A DNA stretch of 64,000 nucleotides from Amycolatopsis dendrobii (GCF_014145675.1 NZ_JACGZW010000009.1:62001-126000), one strand, 5' to 3'. Shown: positions 1 to 10,571, counted from the first letter of the stretch. Program-made: numbers and translations. Notes: generated from the letters alone by a model not told the origin.

Positions 1-1612
<1,612 letters not shown>

Positions 1613-1660
1613 GGAGAGCGATCCTACCGATCGCGCTCCGTGCCGGTCGCCGGAAAAGGC

Positions 1661-1996
1661 TCAGAGGCTGATATTGCCTTGTACGTCACGCAACTGAACG
1701 ACCTTGGCCCCTTCGGCGACGGTGCCCACGTGGTTCGTCACCCCGCCGCTGCGGGCTTCCTGGTGCACCTCGAATTCGGTGCGCAGGGCCGCGCCGAACT
1801 CCGGGTCCTGACGGCTGGCCTCGTCGAGGCGTTCGGCCAATGCGGTGACGGTGGCCGGGTTGTCGGGGGTGGCCGCCTCCAGTTCCGCGGTTGCCTTGCT
1901 GTTGCCGGAGAACTTGCGCTTGACCAGGTCATACAGCCCGGTCGCGGCCTTCGTGGCCAGCGCGGTGGCGACAGCGGTCAAGATCGGCTCGGGCAT
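1661..1996 (-). CDS. Small conserved-looking protein with conflict-system-style tail
   Basis: A 111-residue protein with ATG at 1996 and an AGGAGA ribosome site eight bases upstream. The first 45 residues (ILTAVATALATKAATGLYDLVKRKF) form an amphipathic or membrane-associating helix. The middle is Ala/Glu-rich and helical. The tail is SGGVTNHVGTVAEGAKVVQLRDVQGNISL in outline (key positions VVQ-R-D-Q-G-N). I recall this Val-Gln-x-Arg-Asp-Ile-x-Gly pattern from short linkers or adaptor segments in actinobacterial NTPase/trypsin conflict systems. No enzymatic motif is present. It sits 36 bp downstream of a secreted trypsin-like gene on the same strand and may be cotranscribed. Function unknown. 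Confidence 0.6.
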   Translation of the reverse strand: MPEPILTAVATALATKAATGLYDLVKRKFSGNSKATAELEAATPDNPATVTALAERLDEASRQDPEFGAALRTEFEVHQEARSGGVTNHVGTVAEGAKVVQLRDVQGNISL

Positions 1997-2032
1997 GCGA
2001 CTCTCCTCAGGTCGACGGCCCCTCCACCGTAC

Positions 2033-2767
2033 TCACTTCGCGTGCTCGTCGATCCACTCGGCGATCACATCGATGCGGGACGTCGTTTCCGCGCCGGTGT
2101 GCGGGCAGTCCGGGCCGTTGTTCTCGATCGAGATCAGCTTGCCGTCGGTGAAATACGGCGCGCCCGTGTCGTAGGTGCACGCGCTGGTGGACGCTTGCGG
2201 CGCGACACCGTGAATGCCGACCGTCGTGCCGCCGACCGACGAGATTTTCATCGTGCCCTGCTGCAACTGCTTGGACGGCACCGGATTCTGCGCCGTCCGG
2301 CTGCCCCAGCCCGCCAGCGTCACCTGCTGTCCGACGCCGGGCACCAGGTGGTTCACCGTGAGCGGGGTGAGGCCCTGGACCGGGCTGTCGAGCTGCGCCA
2401 GCGCGACGTCGTTCGGGCCGGCTTGCAGGACCTGCGTGACCTTGCGCTGGACGCCTTTTTCCTTGGTCTCGTCGACGAGGCCAAGCGACACCGTCGTCGG
2501 GTACGGCACCGGGCCGGACACCCGGTTCTTGTTGGCGTCGTGGAAACAGTGGCCGGTGGTGACGATCCACTGCGGCGCGACGAGCGCTGCCGAACAGAAG
2601 CTCGAGTACGTGCTTCCGTTCGGCAGCGGGATTCCGGTCATGCTCAGCTTCGCGGCGAAGCCGAATTGGCCTGCTGGGACGTCAGAACCGTTGGCGACGG
2701 CCAAGGCCGGGCTCGCGGTGAGGATGGGCAGGAGAACTGCTGCGGAGATCGCGGCGCGGACGCGCAT
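2033..2767 (-). CDS. Secreted trypsin-like (S1) protease homologue with Ser-to-Thr change
   Basis: A 244-residue protein with a Sec signal peptide (MRVRAAISAAVLLPILTASPALA) and an AAGGGACA ribosome site. The chymotrypsin fold is recognisable: His block TTGHCFHD, Asp block NDVALAQL, and AGWGS. The nucleophile block reads CTYDTGAPYF, where S1 proteases carry D-S-G. The codon is ACG (Thr); the neighbouring paralogue has TCG (Ser) in CSYDSGAPYF. The rest of the triad is intact. It is a tandem paralogue of the gene at 2892-3650 (shared VANG-DV, QWIxTxGHCFHD, VSGPVPY). It could be a Thr-nucleophile protease with weak activity, or a catalytically dead binding protein. Confidence 0.85.
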   Translation of the reverse strand: MRVRAAISAAVLLPILTASPALAVANGSDVPAGQFGFAAKLSMTGIPLPNGSTYSSFCSAALVAPQWIVTTGHCFHDANKNRVSGPVPYPTTVSLGLVDETKEKGVQRKVTQVLQAGPNDVALAQLDSPVQGLTPLTVNHLVPGVGQQVTLAGWGSRTAQNPVPSKQLQQGTMKISSVGGTTVGIHGVAPQASTSACTYDTGAPYFTDGKLISIENNGPDCPHTGAETTSRIDVIAEWIDEHAK

Positions 2768-2891
2768 TCTGTCCCTTCGTCCGGGTCACCGGCGGACGCC
2801 GATGAACTCGGCCTTCCACGCTAACGACACCGTCCGCGATGCGGAATTCCCTTGATGGGCGACGAAAACCGACCGATCTCGCGACTTGTCC

Positions 2892-3650
2892 TCACTGGGT
2901 GTGCGAGGCGATCCAGTCCTTGAGGATGTCGACACGCGCGGTCGTCTCGGGCGTCGCGTGGGGGCAGTCCGGGCCGGTCGACTCGACCGAGATCAGGCGG
3001 CCGGTGTTGTCGCCGTCGTCGACGAAATACGGCGCGCCCGAGTCGTAGCTGCACGCGCTGGTGTCCTTCTTCGGCGAGACGCCGATGATGCTCGCGGTGG
3101 TGGCGTCGGAGCCGACGACCTGCATCTCGCCCTGCTGCAGCTTGTCCGACGGCTTCGGCGAAACCTCGGTCAGGCTGCCCCATCCGGCGAGCAGCACCTT
3201 TTGGCCGTTCGTCGGCGCGGCGGGAGAAACCGTCAGTGGCTTGATGTCGGTGACCGGCTGGTCGAGCTTGGCGATCGCGACGTCGTTGATGCCTGCCTGC
3301 TGCACCTCGGTGACCTGGCGACGCTCGCCCTTGCCCGGCTCGTCGGTGGTCGCGCCGAGAAGCACCGAAGTCCCGTACGGCACCGGGCCGGAAACCGGCT
3401 TGCGATTGACGTCGTGGAAACAGTGCCCGGCGGTGATGATCCATTGCGGCGCGATCAGGGAACCCGAGCATCCGCTCGAATAGGTGGTGCCGTCCGCGCG
3501 CGGGATGACGGGCATGGACAGCTTGGCCGCGAACGGATACTCGCCGGGCGCCACATCGTTGCCGTTCGCGACCGCGGACGCGGGAGCCGCAACGGCCAGC
3601 GCGGCGCCGGCGGCGAGGAAGGCAGCGGAAAGGGCAGCACGCAAACGCAT
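2892..3650 (-). CDS. Secreted trypsin-like (S1) serine protease
   Basis: A 252-residue protein with a signal peptide ending near PASAVANG, so it is exported. The catalytic triad blocks are complete: ITAGHCFHD (His), NDVAIAKLD (Asp) and SACSYDSGAPYF (Ser). The third differs from the classical GDSGGP by Ala in place of the second Gly, as in its tandem partner. Cys residues around the His and Ser blocks suggest disulfides. It lies about 120 bp upstream of the partner on the same strand, consistent with a recent duplication. Natural substrate unknown; probably extracellular protein. Confidence 0.9.
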   Translation of the reverse strand: MRLRAALSAAFLAAGAALAVAAPASAVANGNDVAPGEYPFAAKLSMPVIPRADGTTYSSGCSGSLIAPQWIITAGHCFHDVNRKPVSGPVPYGTSVLLGATTDEPGKGERRQVTEVQQAGINDVAIAKLDQPVTDIKPLTVSPAAPTNGQKVLLAGWGSLTEVSPKPSDKLQQGEMQVVGSDATTASIIGVSPKKDTSACSYDSGAPYFVDDGDNTGRLISVESTGPDCPHATPETTARVDILKDWIASHTQ

Positions 3651-3771
3651 GAAATATCCTCCGGAAGACGACTACTCAATGCGAACGTTAGGCGCCTTCC
3701 GGTTCCCCCGAAAGGGGGATCAGCCGGGGCTGCCCGTTCGGGCTTTCCCGGCTGCCCGCGTTTCTTTCCGA

Positions 3772-4155
3772 TCAGCTCACGCCGACGAGATCGACGACGA
3801 AAATCAGCGTTTCGTTCGGGGCGATCACGCCGCCCGCGCCGCGTTCGCCGTAAGCCAGGTGCGGCGGGATGACCAGCTGGCGGCGGCCGCCGACCTTCAT
3901 GCCGGTCACGCCCTGGTCCCAGCCCGGGATGACCTGGCCCGCGCCGAGCTGGAAATCGAGCGGCGCGCCGCGGTCGTAAGAGGCGTCGAATTGCGCGCCG
4001 GTGGAGTGCGAGACCCCGACGTAGTGCACGCTCACCGCATTGCCCGACTTGGCTTCGGGGCCGTCGCCGACAGTGATGTCTTTGATCTGCAGCTCGGCGG
4101 GCGGCGGTCCGTCCGGGCGCTCGACTTGGGGCTTTTCCACGCTCATGGGGCTCAC
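3772..4155 (-). CDS. FKBP-type peptidyl-prolyl cis-trans isomerase
   Basis: A single FKBP domain of about 124 residues without signal peptide, so cytoplasmic. It accelerates proline isomerisation during folding. Characteristic blocks are VSVHYVGVS, FDASYDRGAPLDFQLG, VIPGWDQGVTGMKVGGRRQ and the flap-plus-end IPPHLAYGERG..I.PNETLIFVVDL, which contain the usual aromatic pocket residues. Two starts compete: GTG at 4155, preceded by AGG eight bases upstream, and ATG at 4146 (MSVEKP), the more family-like N-terminus. It stands alone, divergent from the penicillin-acylase-family gene. Confidence 0.95.
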   Translation of the reverse strand: MSPMSVEKPQVERPDGPPPAELQIKDITVGDGPEAKSGNAVSVHYVGVSHSTGAQFDASYDRGAPLDFQLGAGQVIPGWDQGVTGMKVGGRRQLVIPPHLAYGERGAGGVIAPNETLIFVVDLVGVS

Positions 4156-4310
4156 CGTACCTATCGGGCAAACGCTGCGCCGGATGGAGTACCGCCGGAC
4201 GGACTACTCCCAACGAGGGGATAAACGCGAAAACTCTTCACATGTGCGCTACCCGTCGGTAGCGTGCGCTGGGTCACCCTGGGGCATCCTTCGTGGACGG
4301 AGCTTGTGGC

Positions 4311-7300
4311 ATGCGACGACGCATTCCCATCCTGGCCGCGGGCGCGGTAGCCGTGCTCACGGCCGGGCTAGTGCAGATCGGGACCGCGACACCGGCTTCC
4401 GCCGCGTTGCCCGGCAACGATTACTGCGCCGGCCAGTGCAACGACATCCTCCCGCCAGGCGAGAACGGCAGCGCGACGCTCGCCGAAATCCTCGCCAACA
4501 AGGCGTTCGGCACCCAGCCCGGGCACGCCGACGACCAGCTCGGCAAATACGCCGACCTCGCGGGCGGCTACAAGACGCTGACGACCGACACGATCGGCAA
4601 ATTCTTCAACGACTCGTCCTTCGGCGTGCCGGCCGACCAGGTCGCGAGCACGCTGAAACCGCGCGACGACGTGACGATCACGCGCGACAAGGCGACCGGC
4701 GTCCCGCACATCCAGGGCACGACGCGGTCCGGCACCGAATACGGCGCGGGATACGCGGCGGCGCAGGATCGCTTGTGGCTCATGGACATCATGCGTCGCG
4801 TCGGCCGCGGTCAGCTGACTTCGTATGCCGGAGGGGCGGAAGCGAACCGCGAGCTGGAGCAGTCTTTCTTCGCCTCCGCGCCTTATACCGAGGACGAACT
4901 GCAGCAGCAGATCGACGCGGTGGCGGCGAGCGGCCCGCGCGGCAAGCAGGGTCTCGCCGATGCGCAGGCGTACATCGAAGGCATCAACAAATACATCACC
5001 GATTCGCACAACGGCCGGTACTTCCCCGGCGAATACGTGCTGACCGGGCACGTCGACGCGATCACCAACGCGGGCACCATCGAACCGTTCAAGCTCACCG
5101 ACCTCGTCGTGCTCGCCTCGGTGGTCGGCGCGCAGTTCGGCGCCGGAGGCGGCGGTGAGGTGCAAAACGCGGTCGCGAAGCTGGCGCTGCAGGAGAAGTA
5201 CGGCGTCGAGCAGGGCGAAAAGGTGTGGCAGAGCCTGCGCGCCGCGGATGACCCCGAGGCCGTGAAGACCCTGCACGACGGGCAGAATTTCCCGTACGGC
5301 AACACTCCGGCGAACCCGCAGGGCGCGGCGTTGCCGGACAAGGGCTCGGTGACCAACCAGCAACTCGTGTTCGACCAGACCGGCTCGGCCGCCGCCGCGC
5401 AGCCGAAGGTCAAGGTTTCCGCGCCGAAGGACCAGGAGTCCGCGCGCGGCATGTTCGACAACGGCGTGCTGCCGGGCAACATGCTCAAGGAAAAGCACGG
5501 CATGTCCAACGCGCTGCTGGTGTCCGGCGCGAAGACCGCCAGCGGGCATCCGGTCGCCGTGTTCGGTCCGCAGACCGGGTATTTCGCGCCACAGCTGTTG
5601 CTGCTGCAGGAAATCCAGGGCCCGGGCATCAGCGCGCGGGGCGCGTCGTTCGCCGGGCTCAGCATGTACGTGCTGCTCGGCCGCGGCCAGGACTACTCGT
5701 GGAGCGCGACGACCGCGGCGCAGGACATCATCGACACCTACGCGCTGCCGCTGTGCGACCCGAGCGGCAAACCGGCCACAAAGGACTCGAACTACTACCT
5801 CTACCAGGGCAAATGCCTCCCGATGGACACCGTGGAGCGCAAGAACGCCTGGTCGCCGACCGTCGCGGACGGCACCGCCGCCGGGTCCTACACCCTGCGC
5901 AGCTACCGCACGAAGTACGGCCCGGTGACCTCGCGGGCGACGGTCGACGGGAAGCCGGTGGCGTACTCGTCGCTGCGGTCCTCGTACTTCCACGAGGTGG
6001 ATTCGCTGATCGGGTTCCAGGAGTTCAACGACCCTGGCTTCGTCAAATCGGCCGCGGACTTCCAGCGCGCCGCCAACGACGTCAACTTCACCTTCAACTG
6101 GTTCTACGCGGATTCGAAGGACATCGCGTACTTCAACTCCGGCGCGAACCCGGTGCGCAATTCCACTGTGGACCCGATGATGCCCGCGTGGGGCGATCGC
6201 GGGTTCGACTGGAAGGGCTGGAACCCGGCGGGCAACAAGGCGGACTACACGCCCGCGTCGGAACACCCGCAGTCGGTGAACCAGGACTACTACATCAGCT
6301 GGAACAACGCACAGTCCAACGGTTACGCGTCCGGCGGGGCGGACAAGTCCGCCGTGCACCGCGGCGATCTGCTCGACGCGCGGGTCAAGGCGCTGCTTTC
6401 CAGCGGAACCAAGGTGACCCGGGTGAACCTGACCCAGGCGATGGAGGACGCGGCGCTGGCCGACCTGCGAGCGGAGAAGGTGCTGCCGCTGCTGTTGCAG
6501 GTGCTCGACAAAGCCCCGCTCACCGGTGCCGCGGCGGACGCCGAGGCGAAGCTGAAGACGTGGCTGCAGCACGGACACCAGCGCGTCGAGTCCAGCCCGG
6601 GCAGCAAGACCTACAACGACGCCGATGCGATCCGGATCATGGACGCGTGGTGGCCGCTGCTGGTGACCGGCGAGTTCAAACCGGCGATGGGCGACGACGC
6701 GTTCGGCGCGATGACGAACGTGCTGCAGATCAACGAAAGCCCGTCCGGCTTCCAGAACGAGACGCCGGGCAAGCACGTCGGGCAGCCGCACCAGGGTTCG
6801 GCTTACCAGCACGGCTGGTGGGGTTACGTCAGCAAGGACATCCGCACCATGCTCGGACAGCCGGTCGCGGGTCCGCTGGGCGCGAAGTTCTGCGGCGGCG
6901 GCGACCTGACCGCATGCCGGCAAATGCTCGTCGACTCACTGACCGCAGCGGCTGGTGAGCCCGCGAACACCGTGTATCCCGGCGACGGCGACTGCTCCGC
7001 GGGTGACCAGTGGTGCGCGGACACGATCATCCAGCGTCCGCTGGGCGGTATCGCGCACGGAAAGATCAGCACGCAGAACCGGCCGACGTTCCAGCAGGTC
7101 GTGGAGTACCCGGCGCATCGCGGCGACAACGTCTCGAATCTCGCGGCGGGCAAGCCGGTGAACGCTTCCAGCGCGGAAACCGGCTTCTACAACTCCCCGG
7201 CTTCGAACGCGGTCGACGGCAACCCGGGCACGCGCTGGGCGAGCGACTGGAGCGACAACCAGTCGATCACCGTGGACCTCGGCTCGGTGCAGCAGGTTTC

Positions 7301-7526
7301 GCGCGCGGTGCTGTCGTGGGAGAAGGCGTATGGGAAGGGATACAAGATCCAGTTGTCCACCGATGGCACCGACTGGCACGACGCGGCTGTCGTGACAGAC
7401 GGGAACGGCGGGGCGGACAACGTCTCGTTCGCGCCTTCGGACGCGCGGTTCGTTCGGATGCAGGGCGTTACGCGCGGGACTAAGTACGGGTATTCGCTGT
7501 ATGAGTTCGAGGTTTACGCGCACTGA
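4311..7526 (+). CDS. Secreted penicillin-acylase-family N-terminal-nucleophile hydrolase with discoidin domain
   Basis: A 1071-residue precursor. ATG at 4311 has GGAG about nine bases upstream and opens a signal peptide (RRRIPILAAGAVAVLTAGL...ASA); the frame extends back to GTG 4293. The penicillin-acylase fold covers about residues 90-930: the alpha-subunit block GAGYAAAQDRLWLMDIMRR, a spacer, and the nucleophile block HGMSNALLVSG, with candidate nucleophile Ser399 at the new N-terminus after autocatalytic cleavage. Such enzymes hydrolyse amides of beta-lactams, acyl-homoserine lactones or lipopeptides. Residues about 943-1071 form an F5/8-type (discoidin) carbohydrate-binding domain (NLAAGKPVNASS, AVDGNPGTRWAS, ITVDLG). 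This suggests anchoring to a glycan. Single gene; its 3' end overlaps the convergent EamA gene by 47 bp. Confidence 0.9.
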   Translation: MRRRIPILAAGAVAVLTAGLVQIGTATPASAALPGNDYCAGQCNDILPPGENGSATLAEILANKAFGTQPGHADDQLGKYADLAGGYKTLTTDTIGKFFNDSSFGVPADQVASTLKPRDDVTITRDKATGVPHIQGTTRSGTEYGAGYAAAQDRLWLMDIMRRVGRGQLTSYAGGAEANRELEQSFFASAPYTEDELQQQIDAVAASGPRGKQGLADAQAYIEGINKYITDSHNGRYFPGEYVLTGHVDAITNAGTIEPFKLTDLVVLASVVGAQFGAGGGGEVQNAVAKLALQEKYGVEQGEKVWQSLRAADDPEAVKTLHDGQNFPYGNTPANPQGAALPDKGSVTNQQLVFDQTGSAAAAQPKVKVSAPKDQESARGMFDNGVLPGNMLKEKHGMSNALLVSGAKTASGHPVAVFGPQTGYFAPQLLLLQEIQGPGISARGASFAGLSMYVLLGRGQDYSWSATTAAQDIIDTYALPLCDPSGKPATKDSNYYLYQGKCLPMDTVERKNAWSPTVADGTAAGSYTLRSYRTKYGPVTSRATVDGKPVAYSSLRSSYFHEVDSLIGFQEFNDPGFVKSAADFQRAANDVNFTFNWFYADSKDIAYFNSGANPVRNSTVDPMMPAWGDRGFDWKGWNPAGNKADYTPASEHPQSVNQDYYISWNNAQSNGYASGGADKSAVHRGDLLDARVKALLSSGTKVTRVNLTQAMEDAALADLRAEKVLPLLLQVLDKAPLTGAAADAEAKLKTWLQHGHQRVESSPGSKTYNDADAIRIMDAWWPLLVTGEFKPAMGDDAFGAMTNVLQINESPSGFQNETPGKHVGQPHQGSAYQHGWWGYVSKDIRTMLGQPVAGPLGAKFCGGGDLTACRQMLVDSLTAAAGEPANTVYPGDGDCSAGDQWCADTIIQRPLGGIAHGKISTQNRPTFQQVVEYPAHRGDNVSNLAAGKPVNASSAETGFYNSPASNAVDGNPGTRWASDWSDNQSITVDLGSVQQVSRAVLSWEKAYGKGYKIQLSTDGTDWHDAAVVTDGNGGADNVSFAPSDARFVRMQGVTRGTKYGYSLYEFEVYAH

Positions 7527-8352
7527 CCTCTGTTGCTACTGAAATGACGATAAGAACCGCCCCGGCCAGCAAGATCGGCCGGGGCGGTTCTTTCATGATG
7601 AGGACGCTGATGAGGCAGGCGAGGATCGGGACGACGTAGGCGTAAGTGCTGACCAGCGCAGCCGAGGTGGTGCGCAGCAGCCAGGTGTAGAGACCGAAAC
7701 CGGCTAGCGAATCGACCAGGGCGAGGTAGCCGAGAGCCAGCCAGGACACGGGGGTGGGCTGGGGAAGCTCGGCGAGTTCTCCGGTTGCCGCGCCTGCGAC
7801 GAGGAGAACGGTGCCGCCGCTCAGCAGTTGGACGGTGGTGGTCGCCCACGGTCCGGGGAGATGCGTCGTGCGGACGGTCAGGACGGTGCCGGCCGCCCAG
7901 ACGAAACCGGCAGCGGCCACCACGAAGGTCCAGGCGTTGGCCTGTGTGCCGGTCAGCAGGGCGACGCCGGTGAAGCCGACGAGGACTCGCAGAATACCAG
8001 CCCGGGCAGGGCGTTCGCCGAGCACCGCGTTCAGCATGGTTACCCACAGCGGAAGCGCGGCGACCACCAACGCGGCAGTCCCGGCGAACGTCGTGCGTTC
8101 AGCGAGTGCCACGGTGCCTTGAGCGCCGAGCAGACAGACACCGATCGCGGCCGCCGTGCCGAATTGCCGGAAGTTCACACCGCGCAACGCGGTTGGCCGG
8201 AGCGCGAGCAACACCAGACCAGCGGCGAGGAACGCGGCACCGGAAGCCGACAGCGACGGGAGCGTGCGCACCATGACCCGCATCGCGGGAAATGACGTCC
8301 CCCAGCACAGCCAGAGGCCGACCAGCGCGAGGAAAACCATGCGGTTCAGCAC
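7480..8352 (-). CDS. EamA/DMT-family transporter
   Basis: A 290-residue protein with about ten hydrophobic helices, arranged as two EamA repeats. The first opens with LVGLWLCWGTSFPAMR and the second contains AGFVWAAGTVLTV; the family end EPPRPILLAGAVLIV is present. Members export or import amino acids and metabolites across the inner membrane. GTG at 8352 has AGGTGAG upstream; ATG at 8340 is the alternative. It is divergent from a LysR gene only 67 bp away, the usual regulator/target arrangement for this exporter class, so control by that LysR is likely. The last 15 codons lie antisense to the penicillin-acylase-family gene. Confidence 0.9.
   Translation of the reverse strand: MLNRMVFLALVGLWLCWGTSFPAMRVMVRTLPSLSASGAAFLAAGLVLLALRPTALRGVNFRQFGTAAAIGVCLLGAQGTVALAERTTFAGTAALVVAALPLWVTMLNAVLGERPARAGILRVLVGFTGVALLTGTQANAWTFVVAAAGFVWAAGTVLTVRTTHLPGPWATTTVQLLSGGTVLLVAGAATGELAELPQPTPVSWLALGYLALVDSLAGFGLYTWLLRTTSAALVSTYAYVVPILACLISVLIMKEPPRPILLAGAVLIVISVATEVSARKPRTHTANTRT
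7552..7592 (+). terminator. Intrinsic-type hairpin after the penicillin-acylase gene, inside the convergent EamA coding region
   Basis: Perfect 16-bp arms (AAGAACCGCCCCGGCC at 7552-7567 and its complement at 7577-7592) with a 9-nt loop. It begins 26 bases after the stop at 7526. The downstream U-tract is weak (TCATGATG). On the minus strand the same bases encode KEPPRPILLAGAVL of the EamA protein. Confidence 0.6.
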
Positions 8353-8391
8353 AGCTCACCTGCTGCTATGCGTCCAACAACTTCTCGTCAT

Positions 8392-8404
8392 CCGCAGCAT
8401 GCGG
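8392..8404. promoter_or_regulatory. Candidate LysR operator between divergent EamA and LysR genes
   Basis: CCGCA-gca-TGCGG inverted repeat in the 67-bp divergent spacer, 15 bp before the LysR start codon. LysR proteins bind short interrupted dyads of this kind next to their own promoter. Assignment rests on position only. Confidence 0.3.
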
Positions 8405-8419
8405 TGAGATCATCAGACG

Positions 8420-9256
8420 GTGGACGTGACGGTGGCGCAGCTCGAAGCCTTGCTCGCGGTGGGGGAGCACGGCAGTTTCACCCGCGCCGGGCAGGTGCTC
8501 GGGCGGACGCAATCGGCAGTCAGCCGGGCGGTTGCCGCGCTGGAGAGCGCGCTCGGCGGACCTGTCGTGCATCGCGGTGCCGCCGGATTCACCGAACTGG
8601 GCCGCGCGGTGGCGGAGCACGCGTCCTCAGTGCTCGATGGGTTGCGGGCGATCAACGATCTCGCCGCGGACGTTCGCGCGCCGAAGCTTCGAGTCGGTGC
8701 GGTCGCAAGTGCGTTGGTGCGGTTCGTGCCCATGGGAGTGCGGCGGCTGCAACGGGATTGGCCGCAAGCCCAGGTGCTCGCATTGCAGGGCGAGGACGAC
8801 GAACTCGTCGCCTGGCTCGCCGATGGCATCATCGATCTCGCTGTGACCACGCAACCCGGCCCGGATTGCCAGCGAACAATAGATGACGAATTCCTTGCGG
8901 TAGTGCCGAAGGAACATCCGGCAAGCCGCCAGGAGACGATCCGGCTTGCTGAGTTGATCCGGCTCGGGGTCGCCGATCCGGGTGGAACGTGCGGGCCAGC
9001 CTTGGCCGAAGGATTCGCCGCGCACGGGGTCGAATGGCGGCCGGATCATGTGGTTCGCGACGTCGGGACGGTGGTCGCGATGGCCTCGGCCGGAATTACC
9101 GCGGGGGTCGCGCCCGCGATGGCGTTGCCGGATCCGCCACCGGCCGCCGTCGCGGTTCGTTCGCTGGAGCCGCGGTTGTCCCGGGCCGTCTACCTGCACT
9201 ACCGCCCGGCTGACCCTGACGTCGCCCACGTTGTGGAACGGCTGACCACCTGGTGA
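8420..9256 (+). CDS. LysR-family transcriptional regulator
   Basis: A 278-residue regulator, slightly shorter than the usual 290-310. The N-terminal winged helix-turn-helix is clear (QLEALLAVGEHGSFTRAGQ, RTQSAVSRAVAALE). The C-terminal effector domain has typical periplasmic-binding-like blocks (LRVGAVASALVRFVP, DGIIDLAVTT, AGITAGVAPAMAL). GTG at 8420 fits the standard N-terminus. It is divergent from the EamA transporter and most simply controls its expression in response to the transported metabolite. Confidence 0.93.
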   Translation: MDVTVAQLEALLAVGEHGSFTRAGQVLGRTQSAVSRAVAALESALGGPVVHRGAAGFTELGRAVAEHASSVLDGLRAINDLAADVRAPKLRVGAVASALVRFVPMGVRRLQRDWPQAQVLALQGEDDELVAWLADGIIDLAVTTQPGPDCQRTIDDEFLAVVPKEHPASRQETIRLAELIRLGVADPGGTCGPALAEGFAAHGVEWRPDHVVRDVGTVVAMASAGITAGVAPAMALPDPPPAAVAVRSLEPRLSRAVYLHYRPADPDVAHVVERLTTW

Positions 9257-9302
9257 TATTCGTCGCCTGCCGTTCGGAGCGTCGCGAAGTTACCGTGTCC
9301 GC

Positions 9303-10334
9303 ATGGACGACTGGACTCCGCGGACCCGCGCGATCGCGGCGGGTCGGCCGCACGGCCCTGGTGAGCCGCTGACCACGCCGATCGTCGCTACGAGCACTTT
9401 CGAAGCCGGCGGTGACGCGGTGTATGCGCGCTCCGACGGCACGGCTACCTGGGCTGCCTTCGAAGAAGTCGTCGGGTCGCTTGAGGGTGGCACTGCGATC
9501 TCGTACGCGTCCGGCGTCGCCACGTTGTCCGCGGTGCTGGATTCGTTGCCGGTCGGGTCGACGGTTGCGGTTCCGTCGTTCAGCTACGCCGTCACGCGCG
9601 GAGCGTTGAAGCACGCACAGCAGCTCGGTCGCCTCACAGTCACCGAATTGGAGCCGACGGACACGCAGGCGTGGCTTGATTGCGACGCCGACCTGTTGTG
9701 GCTTGAGTCGCCGACTAACCCGACACTCGACGTGATGGAGATCGAGACCATCGCGCGCGGCACGAGGGGACGCGTAGTCGTCGACAACACCTTCGCGACT
9801 TCGCTGCATCAGCAACCACTGTCGCTCGGCGCGGACATTGTTGTGCACAGCGCGACGAAGCTCATCGGCGGACACAGCGACCTTCTTCTCGGTGTCGCGG
9901 TCGCAGCCGATCAGGACATTGTCGACGAACTTCGCTCGGCGCGGACTCGGGTCGGTGCGACGCCGGGTGCGCTCGAAGCGTGGCTCGCGTTGCGTGGTTT
10001 GCGGACGCTTCCGGTGCGGCTCGCCGAGCAAACTCGCACCGCGGAATTGCTGGTGTCCCGGTTGGCGGAACACCCGGCGGTAACAAAGGTTCGCTATCCC
10101 GGTTTCGGGATGATGGCGGCGTTCGAGGTCGCGGACGCCGACGCGGCCGACAAAGTGTGCGCCAGCGTCCGGTTGATCCGGCCAGCGACGAGCCTCGGCG
10201 GGGTGGAAAGCCTGATGGAACGGCGTGCGTGGCTGCCTGGCGAGGAGCGCGTGCCGGCGGGGCTCATCCGGTTTTCCGTCGGATTGGAAGACCCGGAAGA
10301 CCTGTGGCGAGATTTGCTGACCGCGCTCGGCTGA
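9303..10334 (+). CDS. PLP-dependent trans-sulfuration enzyme (cystathionine gamma-synthase/lyase family)
   Basis: A 343-residue fold-type I PLP enzyme of the Cys/Met-metabolism family, shorter than the usual 380-400. The PLP-binding lysine sits in HSATKLIGGHSD; other family blocks are YASGVATLSAVL, WLESPTNPTLDV, VVDNTFAT and the C-terminal RFSVGLEDPEDLWRDL. Members catalyse beta- or gamma-elimination or replacement on cysteine, cystathionine or methionine; sequence reading alone does not tell synthase from lyase. The gene follows the LysR gene by 46 bp on the same strand and may be cotranscribed with it, suggesting the EamA exporter could handle a sulfur amino acid. That link is inference. 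Confidence 0.9.
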   Translation: MDDWTPRTRAIAAGRPHGPGEPLTTPIVATSTFEAGGDAVYARSDGTATWAAFEEVVGSLEGGTAISYASGVATLSAVLDSLPVGSTVAVPSFSYAVTRGALKHAQQLGRLTVTELEPTDTQAWLDCDADLLWLESPTNPTLDVMEIETIARGTRGRVVVDNTFATSLHQQPLSLGADIVVHSATKLIGGHSDLLLGVAVAADQDIVDELRSARTRVGATPGALEAWLALRGLRTLPVRLAEQTRTAELLVSRLAEHPAVTKVRYPGFGMMAAFEVADADAADKVCASVRLIRPATSLGGVESLMERRAWLPGEERVPAGLIRFSVGLEDPEDLWRDLLTALG

Positions 10335-10571
10335 TTTCCGCCATTCTTTAACGAGGGCTGTGCGGGTTGCCTGGCAACTGTTACGGTATGGGCACGACGG
10401 GGCGGATTCCCGGCAATCGGGCGGAATCATCGCTACCGGGAAGGCGTTCGTTACCGCTTTCCCTCGTGTCATTAATCACCAGCTAAAGGGTTACCCCTAT
10501 GGGCTGAATCTTCGGCAGGATCAGCGGGCGCGGTGGGGGTCATCGCGCTTTTCCTCAGAGGGGTAATCATC

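Noticed and set aside
4368..6923. Minus-strand frame of about 851 codons opposite the penicillin-acylase gene
   Set aside because: Composition is Arg/Val/Leu/His shadow-like and the opposite strand has a clear enzyme with catalytic motifs.
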